37,966 nt of DNA from Terriglobia bacterium (GCA_025350105.1 JANXYJ010000047.1:1-37966); one strand, 5' to 3'; counted from the first letter of the stretch, positions 17,828 to 26,832 are shown. Notes: generated by a model not told the origin, from the sequence alone. Numbers and translations are program-made.

Positions 17828-18325
17828 TTAGTCGATCTCCTTTCGCGCCAGCACGATCGCACCCAGAATGGCGATCAGGATCAGAATGCTGGTCACTTCA
17901 AACGGCAGCAGATACGTGGTGAACAACGCCCGGCCAATGTCCAGCGCCGTTCCGCCTTTGAAATTCCCGAAAATCACTTGTTCGGTGGGCGGCATTCGAT
18001 TCGCGATGAATGCGGCTACAATACCCAGGAACAAGAGCAAAATAGGCAGGTCCGCATAATTGGCCAGCATGCGGCGGCCACGCTTTTCGGTGCCCGCGTT
18101 CAGCAGCATGATGACGAACACAAACAGCACCATGATGGCGCCGGCGTAAACGATGAGCTGCGCAGCGGCGATGAATTCACCACCCAGCAGCAGATACAAA
18201 GCAGCCAGCGCCGCCATCACGCCAATCAGCGACAAAGCGCTGGAGATGGGGTGTTTCTGGATTACCAGGCTGATGCCGCACACCACCGCAATGGCGGCGA
18301 AGATCATGAAAAGTAGGGCGTCCAT
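17828..18325 (-). CDS. nuoJ: NADH-quinone oxidoreductase subunit J
   Basis: Membrane subunit of complex I (165 residues, five helices). The third helix contains the conserved [24 protein letters not shown] region with its pi-bulge Tyr and Gly, which link quinone reduction to proton pumping. The gene starts 9 bp after nuoH. In canonical operons nuoI stands between H and J; here there is no room for it. Confidence 0.96.
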   Translation of the reverse strand: MDALLFMIFAAIAVVCGISLVIQKHPISSALSLIGVMAALAALYLLLGGEFIAAAQLIVYAGAIMVLFVFVIMLLNAGTEKRGRRMLANYADLPILLLFLGIVAAFIANRMPPTEQVIFGNFKGGTALDIGRALFTTYLLPFEVTSILILIAILGAIVLARKEID

Positions 18326-18334
18326 AGATTTGCC

Positions 18335-19615
18335 TTAGCCAAAGAGGGCCACATACAGCCCGACGATAAACAAATTCACCACAGCAATCGGGAACATGAA
18401 GGTCCAGGCGAAACTCATGAGCTGGTCATAACGGAAACGAGGCAGGGTGCCGCGAACCCAAATGTAAACAAACAGGATGGAAATCACCTTACCGGTAAAC
18501 CAGACGATTGGCATGATCGCGTTGGCAAGCGAAGCCACCCATTGCAGCACCGGGCTACCCTGCGCCAAATCAGGCTTCATCACCAGCAACGCCCCAATAC
18601 CAAATGCCGCAGCGTGGACGAAGGCGACAACGCCTACTACCGGCAGTGTAATCCTGTCGAAGGGGCGCGCGGGGCGTGCCGCGTGCATGAAGCTGATCAC
18701 TCCAAAGCCCAGGAAGATGATGGCGGGGATGAATCCGGAGCCAAGTGCGTTGGGAAAAATCGGATGCCAGCCGCCCAGGTACAGCAACGTAGCCACACAC
18801 GATACCGTCACCATGTTGCAGTATTCCGCCATGAAAAAGGCCGCGAATTTCATACTGCCGTATTCCGTGTGGAAACCGGCAACCAGTTCGTTTTCCGCTT
18901 CGGGAAGATCGAACGGCACACGGTTGGTTTCAGCGAAAGCGGCAACCATGAATAGTAAGAAGCTGATGATGTTGAACGGAAAACCCTGGAAGATGATCCA
19001 CTTGGGAACAAAGCCGAAGAAGTAGCCAGCCTGTCCGTCGACGATGCCGCGGAAGCTCAGAGTGTTCAGGAACAGCAGAGGTGTCGCAATGGCCATCGCC
19101 ATTGGTAGTTCGTAGCTGATCATTTGGGCTGAACTGCGGAGGCCACCAAGTAGAGAGTACTTATTGTTCGAAGACCAACCGGCCAATGCTACGGCGTAAA
19201 CGCCCATGCCCGAAATACCCAGGATGAAGAGCACGCCCATGTTCAGGTCGGTCAACTGCATGGCTGTACGAATGGCCGGAAGGTGTATTGGCCCCAGGTC
19301 GAGTGTCGGCAGGTTCAACTCGGTTCCAAACGGGATCACCGCAATCGGAATCAAAGCAAACATCACGGCAATGAACGGCGCTAAAAACCAAAAAAAACTA
19401 TTCACATGTGACGGCATCATGTCTTCTTTAGTGATCAGCTTGACGACGTCGGCCAGCGGCTGCAACAGGCCATGCGGCCCCACGCGGTTTGGTCCCACGC
19501 GAAGTTGGATATGAGCAAGCACCTTCCGCTCCAGCCACTGCAAGTAGGCCAGAGCGGTGAGCAGAACAAATGCCACCACCGCGGCTTTGATGACAGTTAA
19601 GATCAGAAAGTTCAT
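18335..19615 (-). CDS. nuoH: NADH-quinone oxidoreductase subunit H
   Basis: Membrane subunit that forms the quinone chamber together with the hydrophilic arm (426 residues, somewhat longer than the usual 325-400). Conserved parts are AYLQWLERKVLAHIQLRVGPNRVGPHG (about 18-44), PLADVVKLITKED, RSSAQMISYELPMAMAI and ETNRVPFDLPEAENELVAGF, the loop that lines the quinone site. The ATG at 19615 is used; the frame extends seven codons into nuoG. The extra length is in the C-terminal half (about 300-360), where hydrophobic helices are added. Confidence 0.97.
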   Translation of the reverse strand: MNFLILTVIKAAVVAFVLLTALAYLQWLERKVLAHIQLRVGPNRVGPHGLLQPLADVVKLITKEDMMPSHVNSFFWFLAPFIAVMFALIPIAVIPFGTELNLPTLDLGPIHLPAIRTAMQLTDLNMGVLFILGISGMGVYAVALAGWSSNNKYSLLGGLRSSAQMISYELPMAMAIATPLLFLNTLSFRGIVDGQAGYFFGFVPKWIIFQGFPFNIISFLLFMVAAFAETNRVPFDLPEAENELVAGFHTEYGSMKFAAFFMAEYCNMVTVSCVATLLYLGGWHPIFPNALGSGFIPAIIFLGFGVISFMHAARPARPFDRITLPVVGVVAFVHAAAFGIGALLVMKPDLAQGSPVLQWVASLANAIMPIVWFTGKVISILFVYIWVRGTLPRFRYDQLMSFAWTFMFPIAVVNLFIVGLYVALFG

Positions 19616-19619
19616 CGCG

Positions 19620-21668
19620 TTATCGCTCCCCGCCATAAAGCTTGCCAGGAGCTTCCATCACCGAATTCAAAGTGTGAGAGTACTTGGAGAGCGACCCTGA
19701 GGTGAAAAGCGTGTCGCCCGCCGATTGAATCGCCCCGGGCAACGCGGCCACGCGTCCGTTCAACGGCATTGTCGGAGCCGGGCTCACCGCCAGCGTCGCC
19801 GGCGAAATATCGTAGCCGTGAACGGATTTGCGAATCTCCGCAAAAACTTTGTCGGGGAGCCAAATACCCAAATTCAGGCCCATTTCCTTGGCGATTTGCC
19901 CGAAAATTTCCAGATCCGTTTTCGTGCCCATCACGCTGATGGCCCGCGTTAGCTTCTGCACCTGACCAGCCGTATTGGTGACCGTTCCGTTCTTCTCGTA
20001 TGCCGAAGCCGCGGGCAGAACGATGTCGGCTTGTTGTGCGGTCTCGGTCATGAATAAATCCTGCACGACCATAAAGGGATGCGAAGCTAGCTTCGCATTC
20101 TTAAGTGGATTCGCGCCCACCACCCACAGCACATCCAGATCGGTTGCCGCCAGCATCTGCTCGCGCGACATGCCGCCGTCGCGTGGAATCAGCCCCATGT
20201 CGAAAGCGCCACGCGAGTTCGCATAATCCACCAGGCAAATGTATTTCACGGGAATGCCCAGCGAATCGCCGAACGCAATCAACTTGCGCAACGCGTCGCC
20301 TTGCACGGCGTCACCAAACAGGATCACCAGATCGCCGGCGGCTTTCAGTTTGTCACGCAGCGACTCCGCCCCTGCCACTTCCCCGCCCTTTTGCACGCGC
20401 ACACTGGCGGCCGCGTAATTGTCTTCGCGAACCGGACCGGTAGTTACCGTGAAAACCTGTGCATGGTGATGCCGGAAATTCGCCCGGGCCTGAAACGCAA
20501 GGAACGGATGCTGTTGGGCAAGGTCGGCACCCACCACCAACACACCCTTCGCCTTGTCGACATCATCCGCCGTCGCCAGTGCGTTGGTTTTGCCAGATAG
20601 AGCATCGAAGAACGTCGCCAGATCGCCGCTACGGTGATGATCGATATGCTTGGTCTCCAACCCCTGCCGCGCAAACTTTGCCAGGAAGAAATTCTCTTCG
20701 TTGGTGGTATGATTCGATCCGATCACGCCGAATTTCTTGTGGCTCAACTTGGCCAGCGAGAAGCGTTCGCCAACCATCGTCAACGCCCTGGCCCAGGAAA
20801 TCGGCTCAAAACCCTTCGCCGTCTTCATCATGGGGGACTGCAAGCGCTCCGGGTGCTTGGTGAAATCGAACGCATAGCGTCCCTTCACACACAGAAACTC
20901 GCCGTTGATGCCCGTCTGATCGCGGTTGTTGCCGCGCATGATTTCGTCGTTGCGGACACCGAGCGTAGTCTTGCAACCGTCGCCACAATGGGTACAGATG
21001 GTGCCGACGTGTTCCATCTCCCAAGGCCGCGTCTGGTAACGATACGCCCCACTGGTCAGCGCGCCCACCGGACAGATGTCAATGCAAGCGCCGCATTCAT
21101 CGCATTCTAAGTGATCGTGCTTGTTCGGGATAATCTCCGCGATCACACCGCGATTACCTACACCCAGCGCACCCACGTTCATCCCCTCATTGCAAACCCG
21201 TACGCAGCGGTAACACAGGATACAGCGCGGGGCATCGAAAAACACCACTGGAGACCATTGCTTTTCGTCGGTGTGCACCTTGCGTTCCACAAAGCGGCTT
21301 TCGCCTGCTCCATAGCGGAAAACCATGTCCTGCAATTCGCACTCGCCGCCTTTGTCACACACGGGGCAATCGAGCGGATGATTGGTCAGCAGAAATTCCA
21401 GCGTGCCTTTGCGGGCCTTTTTGACCAGGTCGGAGTCCGTGCGAACCACCATGCCCTCCGCTACTGGGGTGGTGCAACCCACCTGCAGCTTTGGCGTTTT
21501 TTCGATTTCCACCAGACACATGCGGCAAGCGGCCTGGAGTGTATAGTCCTGGTGATAGCAGAACGCGGGCACCTCAATACCGTTCTGACGCGCGACCTCA
21601 ATCAGCAGCGCACCTTTTTCCGCGTGCACTTCTCTGCCGTCGATTGTGAGTTTTACCTGTTCGGCCAT
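19620..21668 (-). CDS. nuoG: NADH-quinone oxidoreductase subunit G, iron-sulfur-rich form
   Basis: Peripheral-arm subunit carrying most Fe-S clusters (682 residues). The N-terminal [2Fe-2S] ligands are C37, C48, C51 and C65. The N5-type motif is H97-x3-C101-x2-C104-x5-C110. Next comes a ferredoxin-like pair, C149-x2-C152-x2-C155-x3-C159 and C189-x2-C192-x2-C195-x3-C199, which offers one more [4Fe-4S] site than the single N4 cluster of E. coli NuoG. An N7-type motif C225-x2-C228-x3-C232-x27-C260 follows. The rest is a shortened molybdopterin-oxidoreductase-like fold without an obvious cofactor ligand (VVGANPLKNAKLA, DIVLPAASAYEKNGTVTN). The start is ATG 21668, 20 bp after nuoF. Confidence 0.96.
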   Translation of the reverse strand: MAEQVKLTIDGREVHAEKGALLIEVARQNGIEVPAFCYHQDYTLQAACRMCLVEIEKTPKLQVGCTTPVAEGMVVRTDSDLVKKARKGTLEFLLTNHPLDCPVCDKGGECELQDMVFRYGAGESRFVERKVHTDEKQWSPVVFFDAPRCILCYRCVRVCNEGMNVGALGVGNRGVIAEIIPNKHDHLECDECGACIDICPVGALTSGAYRYQTRPWEMEHVGTICTHCGDGCKTTLGVRNDEIMRGNNRDQTGINGEFLCVKGRYAFDFTKHPERLQSPMMKTAKGFEPISWARALTMVGERFSLAKLSHKKFGVIGSNHTTNEENFFLAKFARQGLETKHIDHHRSGDLATFFDALSGKTNALATADDVDKAKGVLVVGADLAQQHPFLAFQARANFRHHHAQVFTVTTGPVREDNYAAASVRVQKGGEVAGAESLRDKLKAAGDLVILFGDAVQGDALRKLIAFGDSLGIPVKYICLVDYANSRGAFDMGLIPRDGGMSREQMLAATDLDVLWVVGANPLKNAKLASHPFMVVQDLFMTETAQQADIVLPAASAYEKNGTVTNTAGQVQKLTRAISVMGTKTDLEIFGQIAKEMGLNLGIWLPDKVFAEIRKSVHGYDISPATLAVSPAPTMPLNGRVAALPGAIQSAGDTLFTSGSLSKYSHTLNSVMEAPGKLYGGER

Positions 21669-21688
21669 TGTATTTTTTTCGGACCAGC

Positions 21689-22993
21689 TTAAATCGTCAC
21701 CAGTTCGCTCTTATTCTGTTTCGCCAAGTACTTCTCGAAATCTTCGGTGAACTTTTCCACGATCGAAATGGTCGGCATGGCCGCCGCATCGCCCAGCGCG
21801 CAGAAGGTCCGGCCCAGCATGTTCTTCGACAGCTCACCCAAAAGCGAAATGTCTTCGCGCCGCCCTTGCCCTTCATAAAAGCGTTGCAGAATTTTACGCA
21901 GCCACGTCGTACCCTCGCGGCACGGAATGCACCAGCCGCAGCTTTCATGTTGATAGAACCGCATGATGCGCAGCGCGAAACGGACCATATCCGTCGTCTC
22001 GTCCAACACCACCATGCCACCCGAACCCAACATGCTGCCGACCTTCGCCAAAGTATCGTAATCCATCGCGATGTCGCATTCGTCGGCCTTCAGAATCGGA
22101 CAAGATGACCCGCCCGGTACCACCGCCTTCAGCTTCTTGCCGCCTGGAATACCGCCCGCGACTTCGTTAATGGCCTTCATCATCGGATAGCCCAGCGGCA
22201 ATTCGTACACACCCGGCTTATTCACGTGACCCGAAATGCACACCAACCGCGTGCCGCCGTTCTTGGGAGTCCCCAGGGCGGCAAACGCGGCACCGCCATC
22301 GCGAATAATCGATGGAACCGCACTGAAGGTTTCCACGTTATTCAAAAGTGTGGGCATCCCCCAGGCTCCTGCCACGGCAGGAAACGGAGGTTTCATACGC
22401 GGAATCCCGCGCTTGCCTTCCAGAGAATCCAGCAACGCCGTTTCTTCACCGCACTCGTAAGCGCCCGCGCCGCTGTGCGTGTAAAGGTCGAACTTGAAAC
22501 CCGTCCCCGCTACATTGCTGCCTAGGTAGCCTTTGGCGTAAGCTTCCTCCAGCGCGCGGTCCATCTTCTCGATCAAATACCGATACTCGCCGCGAATATA
22601 GATGTAGCCGACATGCGCATCCACGGCTAGACCAGCGATGAGAATTCCCTCGATCAGCTGATGCGGGTCATACTCGATCAACAAACGATCCTTACAGGTG
22701 CCTGGCTCTGATTCATCGGCGTTGATCACCAGCACGCGCGGTTTGGGCGAGGTGCGCGGAACAAAGCTCCACTTCAAGCCAGTGGGAAAGCCAGCGCCAC
22801 CGCGGCCACGTAACGAAGAAGCCTTCACTTCTTCAATGATGGCCTCCGGCGTCATTTCCTTGGCTTTTTTGAAAGCCTTGAAGCCCCCGTTGGCCAAATA
22901 CACGTCCAGCGTCTCGGACGATTCCAGGCCAAAATTCTTTGATACGATCCTGGTCTCCAGGGGACTCGGTTGGTTAAAAAGTAGTTTGGCCAT
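21689..22993 (-). CDS. nuoF: NADH-quinone oxidoreductase subunit F
   Basis: NADH-binding subunit with FMN and the N3 [4Fe-4S] cluster (434 residues). Evidence includes the nucleotide/FMN motif RGRGGAGFPTG (62-72), NADESEPGTCKDR, GAGAYECGEETALLDSLEG (about 175-193) and the cluster ligands in ESCGWCIPCREGTTWL (about 346-361), with the last Cys in RTFCALGDAA (about 398). The start overlaps the nuoE stop by one base. It is complete and unremarkable. Confidence 0.98.
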   Translation of the reverse strand: MAKLLFNQPSPLETRIVSKNFGLESSETLDVYLANGGFKAFKKAKEMTPEAIIEEVKASSLRGRGGAGFPTGLKWSFVPRTSPKPRVLVINADESEPGTCKDRLLIEYDPHQLIEGILIAGLAVDAHVGYIYIRGEYRYLIEKMDRALEEAYAKGYLGSNVAGTGFKFDLYTHSGAGAYECGEETALLDSLEGKRGIPRMKPPFPAVAGAWGMPTLLNNVETFSAVPSIIRDGGAAFAALGTPKNGGTRLVCISGHVNKPGVYELPLGYPMMKAINEVAGGIPGGKKLKAVVPGGSSCPILKADECDIAMDYDTLAKVGSMLGSGGMVVLDETTDMVRFALRIMRFYQHESCGWCIPCREGTTWLRKILQRFYEGQGRREDISLLGELSKNMLGRTFCALGDAAAMPTISIVEKFTEDFEKYLAKQNKSELVTI

Positions 22994-23475
22994 TACTGGG
23001 ACTTCCTTAACCCGCGAATCAATTCATCTAACTTCTCCGGCGTCACATGATGATGAAAATCGTAGTTAATTTCCACCGCTGGAGCCCAACTACAAGCCCC
23101 CATGCATTCCACTTCTTCAAGTGAAAACTGTCCGTCGGCGGTGACCTGTTTATGGCCAATACCCAGCGTCTTGCTCGCGTGATTGTACAGTTCCTCGCCA
23201 CCCACCAGCAGGCAACTGATGTTGGTACACACCTGCACATGGAACTTGCCCATGGGCTTGCGGTGCAACATCGAATAATAGCCCACCACTTCGTCCACTT
23301 GCAGCGGCGTCACCTTGCATCGTCGCGCCACTTCTTCAATCACCTCGCCGGTGATGGCGCCGGTTTCGTCCTGCGCATACATCAGCATCGGGATCACAGC
23401 CGAGCGTGTCCGGCCCTCGGGATAGCGTGTCAGCAAAGCCGTAAAGCGTTTTTCGAGTTCGGGCGAAAAAGTCAC
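22993..23475 (-). CDS. nuoE: NADH-quinone oxidoreductase subunit E
   Basis: Thioredoxin-like subunit that binds [2Fe-2S] cluster N1a beside NuoF (160 residues). The four ligands are C83 and C88 (VCTNISCLL) and C124 and C128 (ECMGACSWAP). The N-terminal helical part has RSAVIPMLMYAQDETG and VDEVVGYYSML, typical of the family. ATGA overlap with the nuoD stop indicates coupled translation. Confidence 0.97.
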   Translation of the reverse strand: MTFSPELEKRFTALLTRYPEGRTRSAVIPMLMYAQDETGAITGEVIEEVARRCKVTPLQVDEVVGYYSMLHRKPMGKFHVQVCTNISCLLVGGEELYNHASKTLGIGHKQVTADGQFSLEEVECMGACSWAPAVEINYDFHHHVTPEKLDELIRGLRKSQ

Positions 23476-24707
23476 CTGTCTGTATCTCCCAACACAAAGT
23501 CCATGCTGCCCAGCGACGCGATGGAATCCGCAATCAGCGTACCCTCCAGCAAGGTCGGCAGCGCAATTAAATTCGCAAAGCTAGGCGTCCGCATGTGCAA
23601 ACGATACGGTTTCGCAGTTCCATCGCTGACCGCGTAGTAGGCGATTTCCCCGCGCGGCGATTCCACCGCCACGTAAGCCTCACCCGCCGGCACCCGGTAG
23701 CCTTCGGTCACAATCTTGAAGTGATAGATCAGCGACTCCATCTGGGTCTTCATCTTTTCGCGATCCGGCAAAACTACATGCGGCGCATCAGCCTGATAGG
23801 GGCCTTCCGGCATGCCTTCCATAGCCTGAACAATGATCTTCGCGCTCTCCCGCATCTCTTCCAAACGCACCCGATACCGCCCGTAAACGTCGTTGCTGGT
23901 CTGCGTTGCTACTTTGAAGTTGAATTTGTCGTAACTCGAGTACGGCTCGGTCTTGCGCACGTCCAAGGCCACGCCCGCGCCGCGAATCATCGGCCCCGTT
24001 ACACCCAGATCCAGCATGTCTTCGAGCGAAATGTACCCCACACCCTGCGTGCGGATCTTCCAAATCGGGTTATTGTCCAGCAAATTTTCGTATTCGTCGA
24101 CTTTGCTGGGGAACTGTTTGATGAACTTGCCGACGGCTTTTTCCCAACCGCGCGGCGCATCTAAAGCCAAACCGCCCGGCCGGATGTAGCTGGTCATCAT
24201 GCGCTGGCCGGAAAACATTTCCTTCAAACGCAAAATGTCTTCGCGTTCGCGGAAACAGTAAAAAAACATGCTCATCGCGCCAATGTCCAGCGCGTGGGTT
24301 CCCAGCCAAACCAAGTGGCTATTCAGACGGTCGATCTCCGCCAGCATCACGCGCATCCACTGCGCTTTGGGCGGAATTTCCATCTGCAGAAGTTTTTCCA
24401 CCGTCAGCGCGTACACCAGATTGTTGCCGATGTTCGACAGATAGTCCACACGATCGGTCAGGGTCACCACCTGCGCCCAGTTGATGGCTTCGCACTGTTT
24501 CTCGATGCCTGTGTGCAGGAAGCCAATATCCGGCTCCGCACGAACGATGGTTTCGCCTTCCAGCTCAATCACAATGCGCAACACTCCGTGGGTGGAGGGA
24601 TGCTGCGGCCCCATATTCAACGTCATCCGCCGCGGCGCCGACGGCGTTGCCGGCCGCTCCTGAACGGCGGCCAGCGTTGCTACGTGATCCTCAAGTGGCT
24701 GTTTCAT
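23472..24707 (-). CDS. nuoD: NADH-quinone oxidoreductase subunit D
   Basis: 49-kDa-type subunit that forms the quinone-binding site with NuoB (411 residues). Markers are NMGPQHPSTHGVLRIVIELEGE (about 31-52), IGFLHTGIEKQCE, YLSNIGNNLVYALTVEKLL, GGLALDAPRGW, the TGPMIRGAGVALDVRK loop and SPRGEIAYYAVSDGTAKPYR. The separation from nuoC is 9 bp. NuoB, its structural partner, is not encoded in this operon. Confidence 0.98.
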   Translation of the reverse strand: MKQPLEDHVATLAAVQERPATPSAPRRMTLNMGPQHPSTHGVLRIVIELEGETIVRAEPDIGFLHTGIEKQCEAINWAQVVTLTDRVDYLSNIGNNLVYALTVEKLLQMEIPPKAQWMRVMLAEIDRLNSHLVWLGTHALDIGAMSMFFYCFREREDILRLKEMFSGQRMMTSYIRPGGLALDAPRGWEKAVGKFIKQFPSKVDEYENLLDNNPIWKIRTQGVGYISLEDMLDLGVTGPMIRGAGVALDVRKTEPYSSYDKFNFKVATQTSNDVYGRYRVRLEEMRESAKIIVQAMEGMPEGPYQADAPHVVLPDREKMKTQMESLIYHFKIVTEGYRVPAGEAYVAVESPRGEIAYYAVSDGTAKPYRLHMRTPSFANLIALPTLLEGTLIADSIASLGSMDFVLGDTDR

Positions 24708-24716
24708 TTTATCGGC

Positions 24717-25178
24717 CTAGTCCTTCGCGTAGCTGTACTTGTAGCCGTGCACCGGATAGTCCTTGCGCAACGGGTGCCCTTCCCAATCAAGGGGCATCAA
24801 AATCCGCGTCAAATTGGGATGATTGCGAAATCCAATGCCAAACATATCGAACACTTCGCGTTCATACCAGTTAGCGGCGCGCCACACGCTGGTGACGGAA
24901 TCGATCTCCGGATTGGTCCCGCTAATCCTGCATTTCACCCGCAAACGCCGCGATTCCACCTTCACCTGCGGATTGGCTCCCAACGAGTGCAGATGATAGA
25001 CAACCTCGAAACGCGGATCTTCTGTGGGATGCCAATCCACCGCAGTGACCGTATCCAGGCGCAGGAAATTTTCCTTGTGTTTCAGATCCCGGCATAGAGA
25101 GACAATGTGCGCCGGATCGGCAATCAGTGTGGTCTCGCCCAGCGCCTGTTTAGTTTCCAGTATCCCGGGGTAATTCAT
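24717..25178 (-). CDS. nuoC: NADH-quinone oxidoreductase subunit C
   Basis: 30-kDa-type subunit of the peripheral arm (153 residues). The signature [20 protein letters not shown] (about 107-126), then [18 protein letters not shown], is complete. It is a free subunit, not fused to NuoD as in E. coli. The start overlaps the nuoA stop by 4 bp (ATGA). nuoB normally lies between A and C, so the overlap shows that it was removed or relocated cleanly rather than decayed. Confidence 0.97.
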   Translation of the reverse strand: MNYPGILETKQALGETTLIADPAHIVSLCRDLKHKENFLRLDTVTAVDWHPTEDPRFEVVYHLHSLGANPQVKVESRRLRVKCRISGTNPEIDSVTSVWRAANWYEREVFDMFGIGFRNHPNLTRILMPLDWEGHPLRKDYPVHGYKYSYAKD

Positions 25179-25570
25179 ACTCTGGGCCTCTCCTTTCGTT
25201 CCGGCGTCCAGTCCAGCGCGCCCTTCTTATACACGTAGAAAAAGCCCACCAGCACCAGCACTACGAAGATGAACATCTCGCCCAGCGCAAACAGCTTCAG
25301 TTCGCGAAACACCACCGCCCAGGGGTACAGGAAGACGGCTTCAATATCGAAAAGGATGAAGATCATCCCTACCAGGTAGAACTTCACGCTGAAACGCTCG
25401 CGGGCGGAGCCCACCGGCGCCATGCCCGATTCGTACGGCGTATCTTTCAGCGGACTTTTCCCTTTTTTGCCCAGCAGCGTGGAGATGCCGATCAGCCCGC
25501 CCGCCACCGCAATCGCGATGATGATCTGCACCACGATCGGGAAGTAGATTTCGTTATAAGAAGTTGGCAT
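25175..25570 (-). CDS. nuoA: NADH-quinone oxidoreductase subunit A
   Basis: Small membrane subunit with three helices (131 residues), first gene of the operon. Conserved segments are [20 protein letters not shown] (about 47-66) and [18 protein letters not shown] with the acidic residues of the proton/quinone junction. No strong ribosome-binding site is seen before the ATG at 25570. A leader of about 135 nt separates it from the promoter. Confidence 0.96.
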   Translation of the reverse strand: MPTSYNEIYFPIVVQIIIAIAVAGGLIGISTLLGKKGKSPLKDTPYESGMAPVGSARERFSVKFYLVGMIFILFDIEAVFLYPWAVVFRELKLFALGEMFIFVVLVLVGFFYVYKKGALDWTPERKERPRV

Positions 25571-25713
25571 TTACAATGGTCCGAAAAAAGCGCTGACGTT
25601 GAACGTGATGCCGCGGCCAGTTTACACAACCGCTCCTTTGCCTGGGTGTCGACTCTGGGGCCGCACGGCCGAACAGTTACACTGCGGTTCAGGCATTAGC
25701 CTTAAACAATCCA

Positions 25714-25742
25714 ATATAATGAGCGTGGGAAGGCACTGTCAA
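25714..25742 (-). promoter_or_regulatory. Promoter of the nuo operon, -10 shared with the opposite strand
   Basis: On the minus strand, consensus TTGACA (25737-25742) is followed by a 17-bp spacer and TTATAT (25714-25719; shifting one base gives TATATT with 18 bp). It reads towards nuoA. The opposite strand reads TATAAT at 25715-25720, pointing at thiS, although without a clear -35 box. Confidence 0.7.
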
Positions 25743-25796
25743 ACCGGAGAAGCCTGAATCGAGCAAAAATAGATGGATCTTGCTGAAACAAAAACG

Positions 25797-25997
25797 ATGA
25801 AAATTGTTTTAAACGGCGAAGCCAAGGACGTTCCGGAGGGCATGAACATTGAGCAATTACTCAGTTGGCTCAAAATCGATCCCGCGCGCGTCGCCGTCGA
25901 ACTCAACCGCGTGATGGCACGAAAATCGGAATGGCTGTCCGCCCGCATCGAAGCCGGAGCCCAGGTTGAAGTCGTCTGGTTCGTCGGCGGCGGATGA
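25797..25997 (+). CDS. thiS: Sulfur-carrier protein ThiS
   Basis: Ubiquitin-fold sulfur carrier for the thiazole part of thiamin (66 residues). It starts MKIVLNGEAKDVPEGMNIEQLL, has the RVAVELNRVMARKSEW segment and ends in VVWFVGGG. The C-terminal Gly-Gly is the site of thiocarboxylate formation. The ATG at 25797 gives the normal length. An in-frame ATG at 25773 would add eight non-conserved residues. No thiG, thiF or thiO is nearby in the window, so it is an orphan here. A MoaD-like carrier role is possible, but the short length and ending favour ThiS. Confidence 0.87.
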   Translation: MKIVLNGEAKDVPEGMNIEQLLSWLKIDPARVAVELNRVMARKSEWLSARIEAGAQVEVVWFVGGG

Positions 25998-26279
25998 CGC
26001 GAAGCCGTGCTGGCAACCAGTGTGAGCAACCCGTGCCGCTAGCCTCAGGCCGACGAGACCCATTCCCGGGCACCGTTTCGTTCGTATTTAGAGACTCCGT
26101 TCTAGATTTCCGCGTGACCGAACGTAAAAGTGGCGCATCGGAATTCGATGAAACGTTTCTTGGCCGTTTCCGCACCGCTTTTACCTTCCCTTGCCCACGA
26201 TCCACGCCGTTTTGGTACGACGTTTCTTGCCAAAACCGTTTCGGACATCAACCTTAAAAAATGTTTTTGAAAAAATTGC
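25998..26279. other. Intergenic region between thiS and the MerR-type regulator
   Basis: No convincing gene. An open frame on the plus strand (25994-26257) has no family likeness or ribosome-binding site. Two imperfect copies of ACGTTTCTTG...CCGTTTC (26153-26172 and 26220-26244) lie 67 bp apart, upstream of the regulator promoter, and could be binding sites, but this is weak. Confidence 0.4.
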
Positions 26280-26307
26280 TTGACTTGCCCCGCCAGAGAG
26301 CTAAAAT
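26280..26307 (+). promoter_or_regulatory. Promoter of the MerR-type regulator
   Basis: TTGACT (26280-26285), a 16-bp spacer and TAAAAT (26302-26307). The predicted transcript would begin about 9 nt before the ATG at 26323, leaving little room for a ribosome-binding site. An imperfect palindrome GGAAAGCTTCC (26310-26320) lies over the expected start and could be an operator. Confidence 0.65.
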
Positions 26308-26322
26308 CGGGAAAGCTTCCAA

Positions 26323-26832
26323 ATGTCAGCCCCGTCCCGAAATCGTAAAGCTCGCCCCGAATCCGTGACCGCCGATCGCACGTATTCCTCTCTCGATGTC
26401 GCCGAGATTGCCGAAGTCAGCCTGCGCCAACTGCAGTGGTGGGATGAACGCAAGGTGGTGTGCCCGCAACATGAAGGTCACCGCCGCGTGTACTTCGCTG
26501 CTGAAGTGATCGAGATCACCGTGATCGCGGAACTCCGCCGCAAGGGCTTCTCCCTGCAGAAGATTCGGCGCGTTCTGCGCTTCCTGCAAAAGGAAATGGG
26601 CAAACGCCTGGCCGAGGTTATGCAGCCGGAGTCCACTTTGCATCTGATCACCGACGGCAAGTCGATCTACCTGGAAGACAAGTACGAACGCATCATCGAT
26701 ATCCTGAAAAACGCCGACCAGCCCATGTTCCTGGTTTCGGTGAGCGATCAGGCCCGCCGCTTGGGAGGCTTGGAACGCAAGCCCGCCCATACGGAAACGA
26801 TGGTTGCTGGACGTAAGTCCAAAATCGGATAA
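26323..26832 (+). CDS. MerR-family-like transcriptional regulator
   Basis: DNA-binding protein of 169 residues. The winged helix-turn-helix spans about 20-90: YSSLDVAEIAEVSLRQLQWW followed by DERKVV and GHRRVYFAAEVIEI, the MerR hallmark of a turn, a wing and an R-x-Y element. A dimerisation helix LRRKGFSLQKIRRVLRFLQ follows. The remaining 75 residues have no Cys or aromatic cluster that would suggest a metal or drug ligand, so the signal is unknown. The ATG at 26323 is nearly leaderless with respect to its promoter; an in-frame GTG (26365) would still keep the DNA-binding domain. It is a single gene flanked by its own promoter and a terminator. Confidence 0.82.
   Translation: MSAPSRNRKARPESVTADRTYSSLDVAEIAEVSLRQLQWWDERKVVCPQHEGHRRVYFAAEVIEITVIAELRRKGFSLQKIRRVLRFLQKEMGKRLAEVMQPESTLHLITDGKSIYLEDKYERIIDILKNADQPMFLVSVSDQARRLGGLERKPAHTETMVAGRKSKIG

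Noticed and set aside
25571-25796. Possible TPP riboswitch upstream of thiS
   Set aside because: The conserved CUGAGA and related pairing elements of the TPP aptamer were not found in this spacer.
25994-26257. 87-codon open frame after thiS
   Set aside because: Overlaps the thiS stop, has no ribosome-binding site, and its composition looks non-coding.
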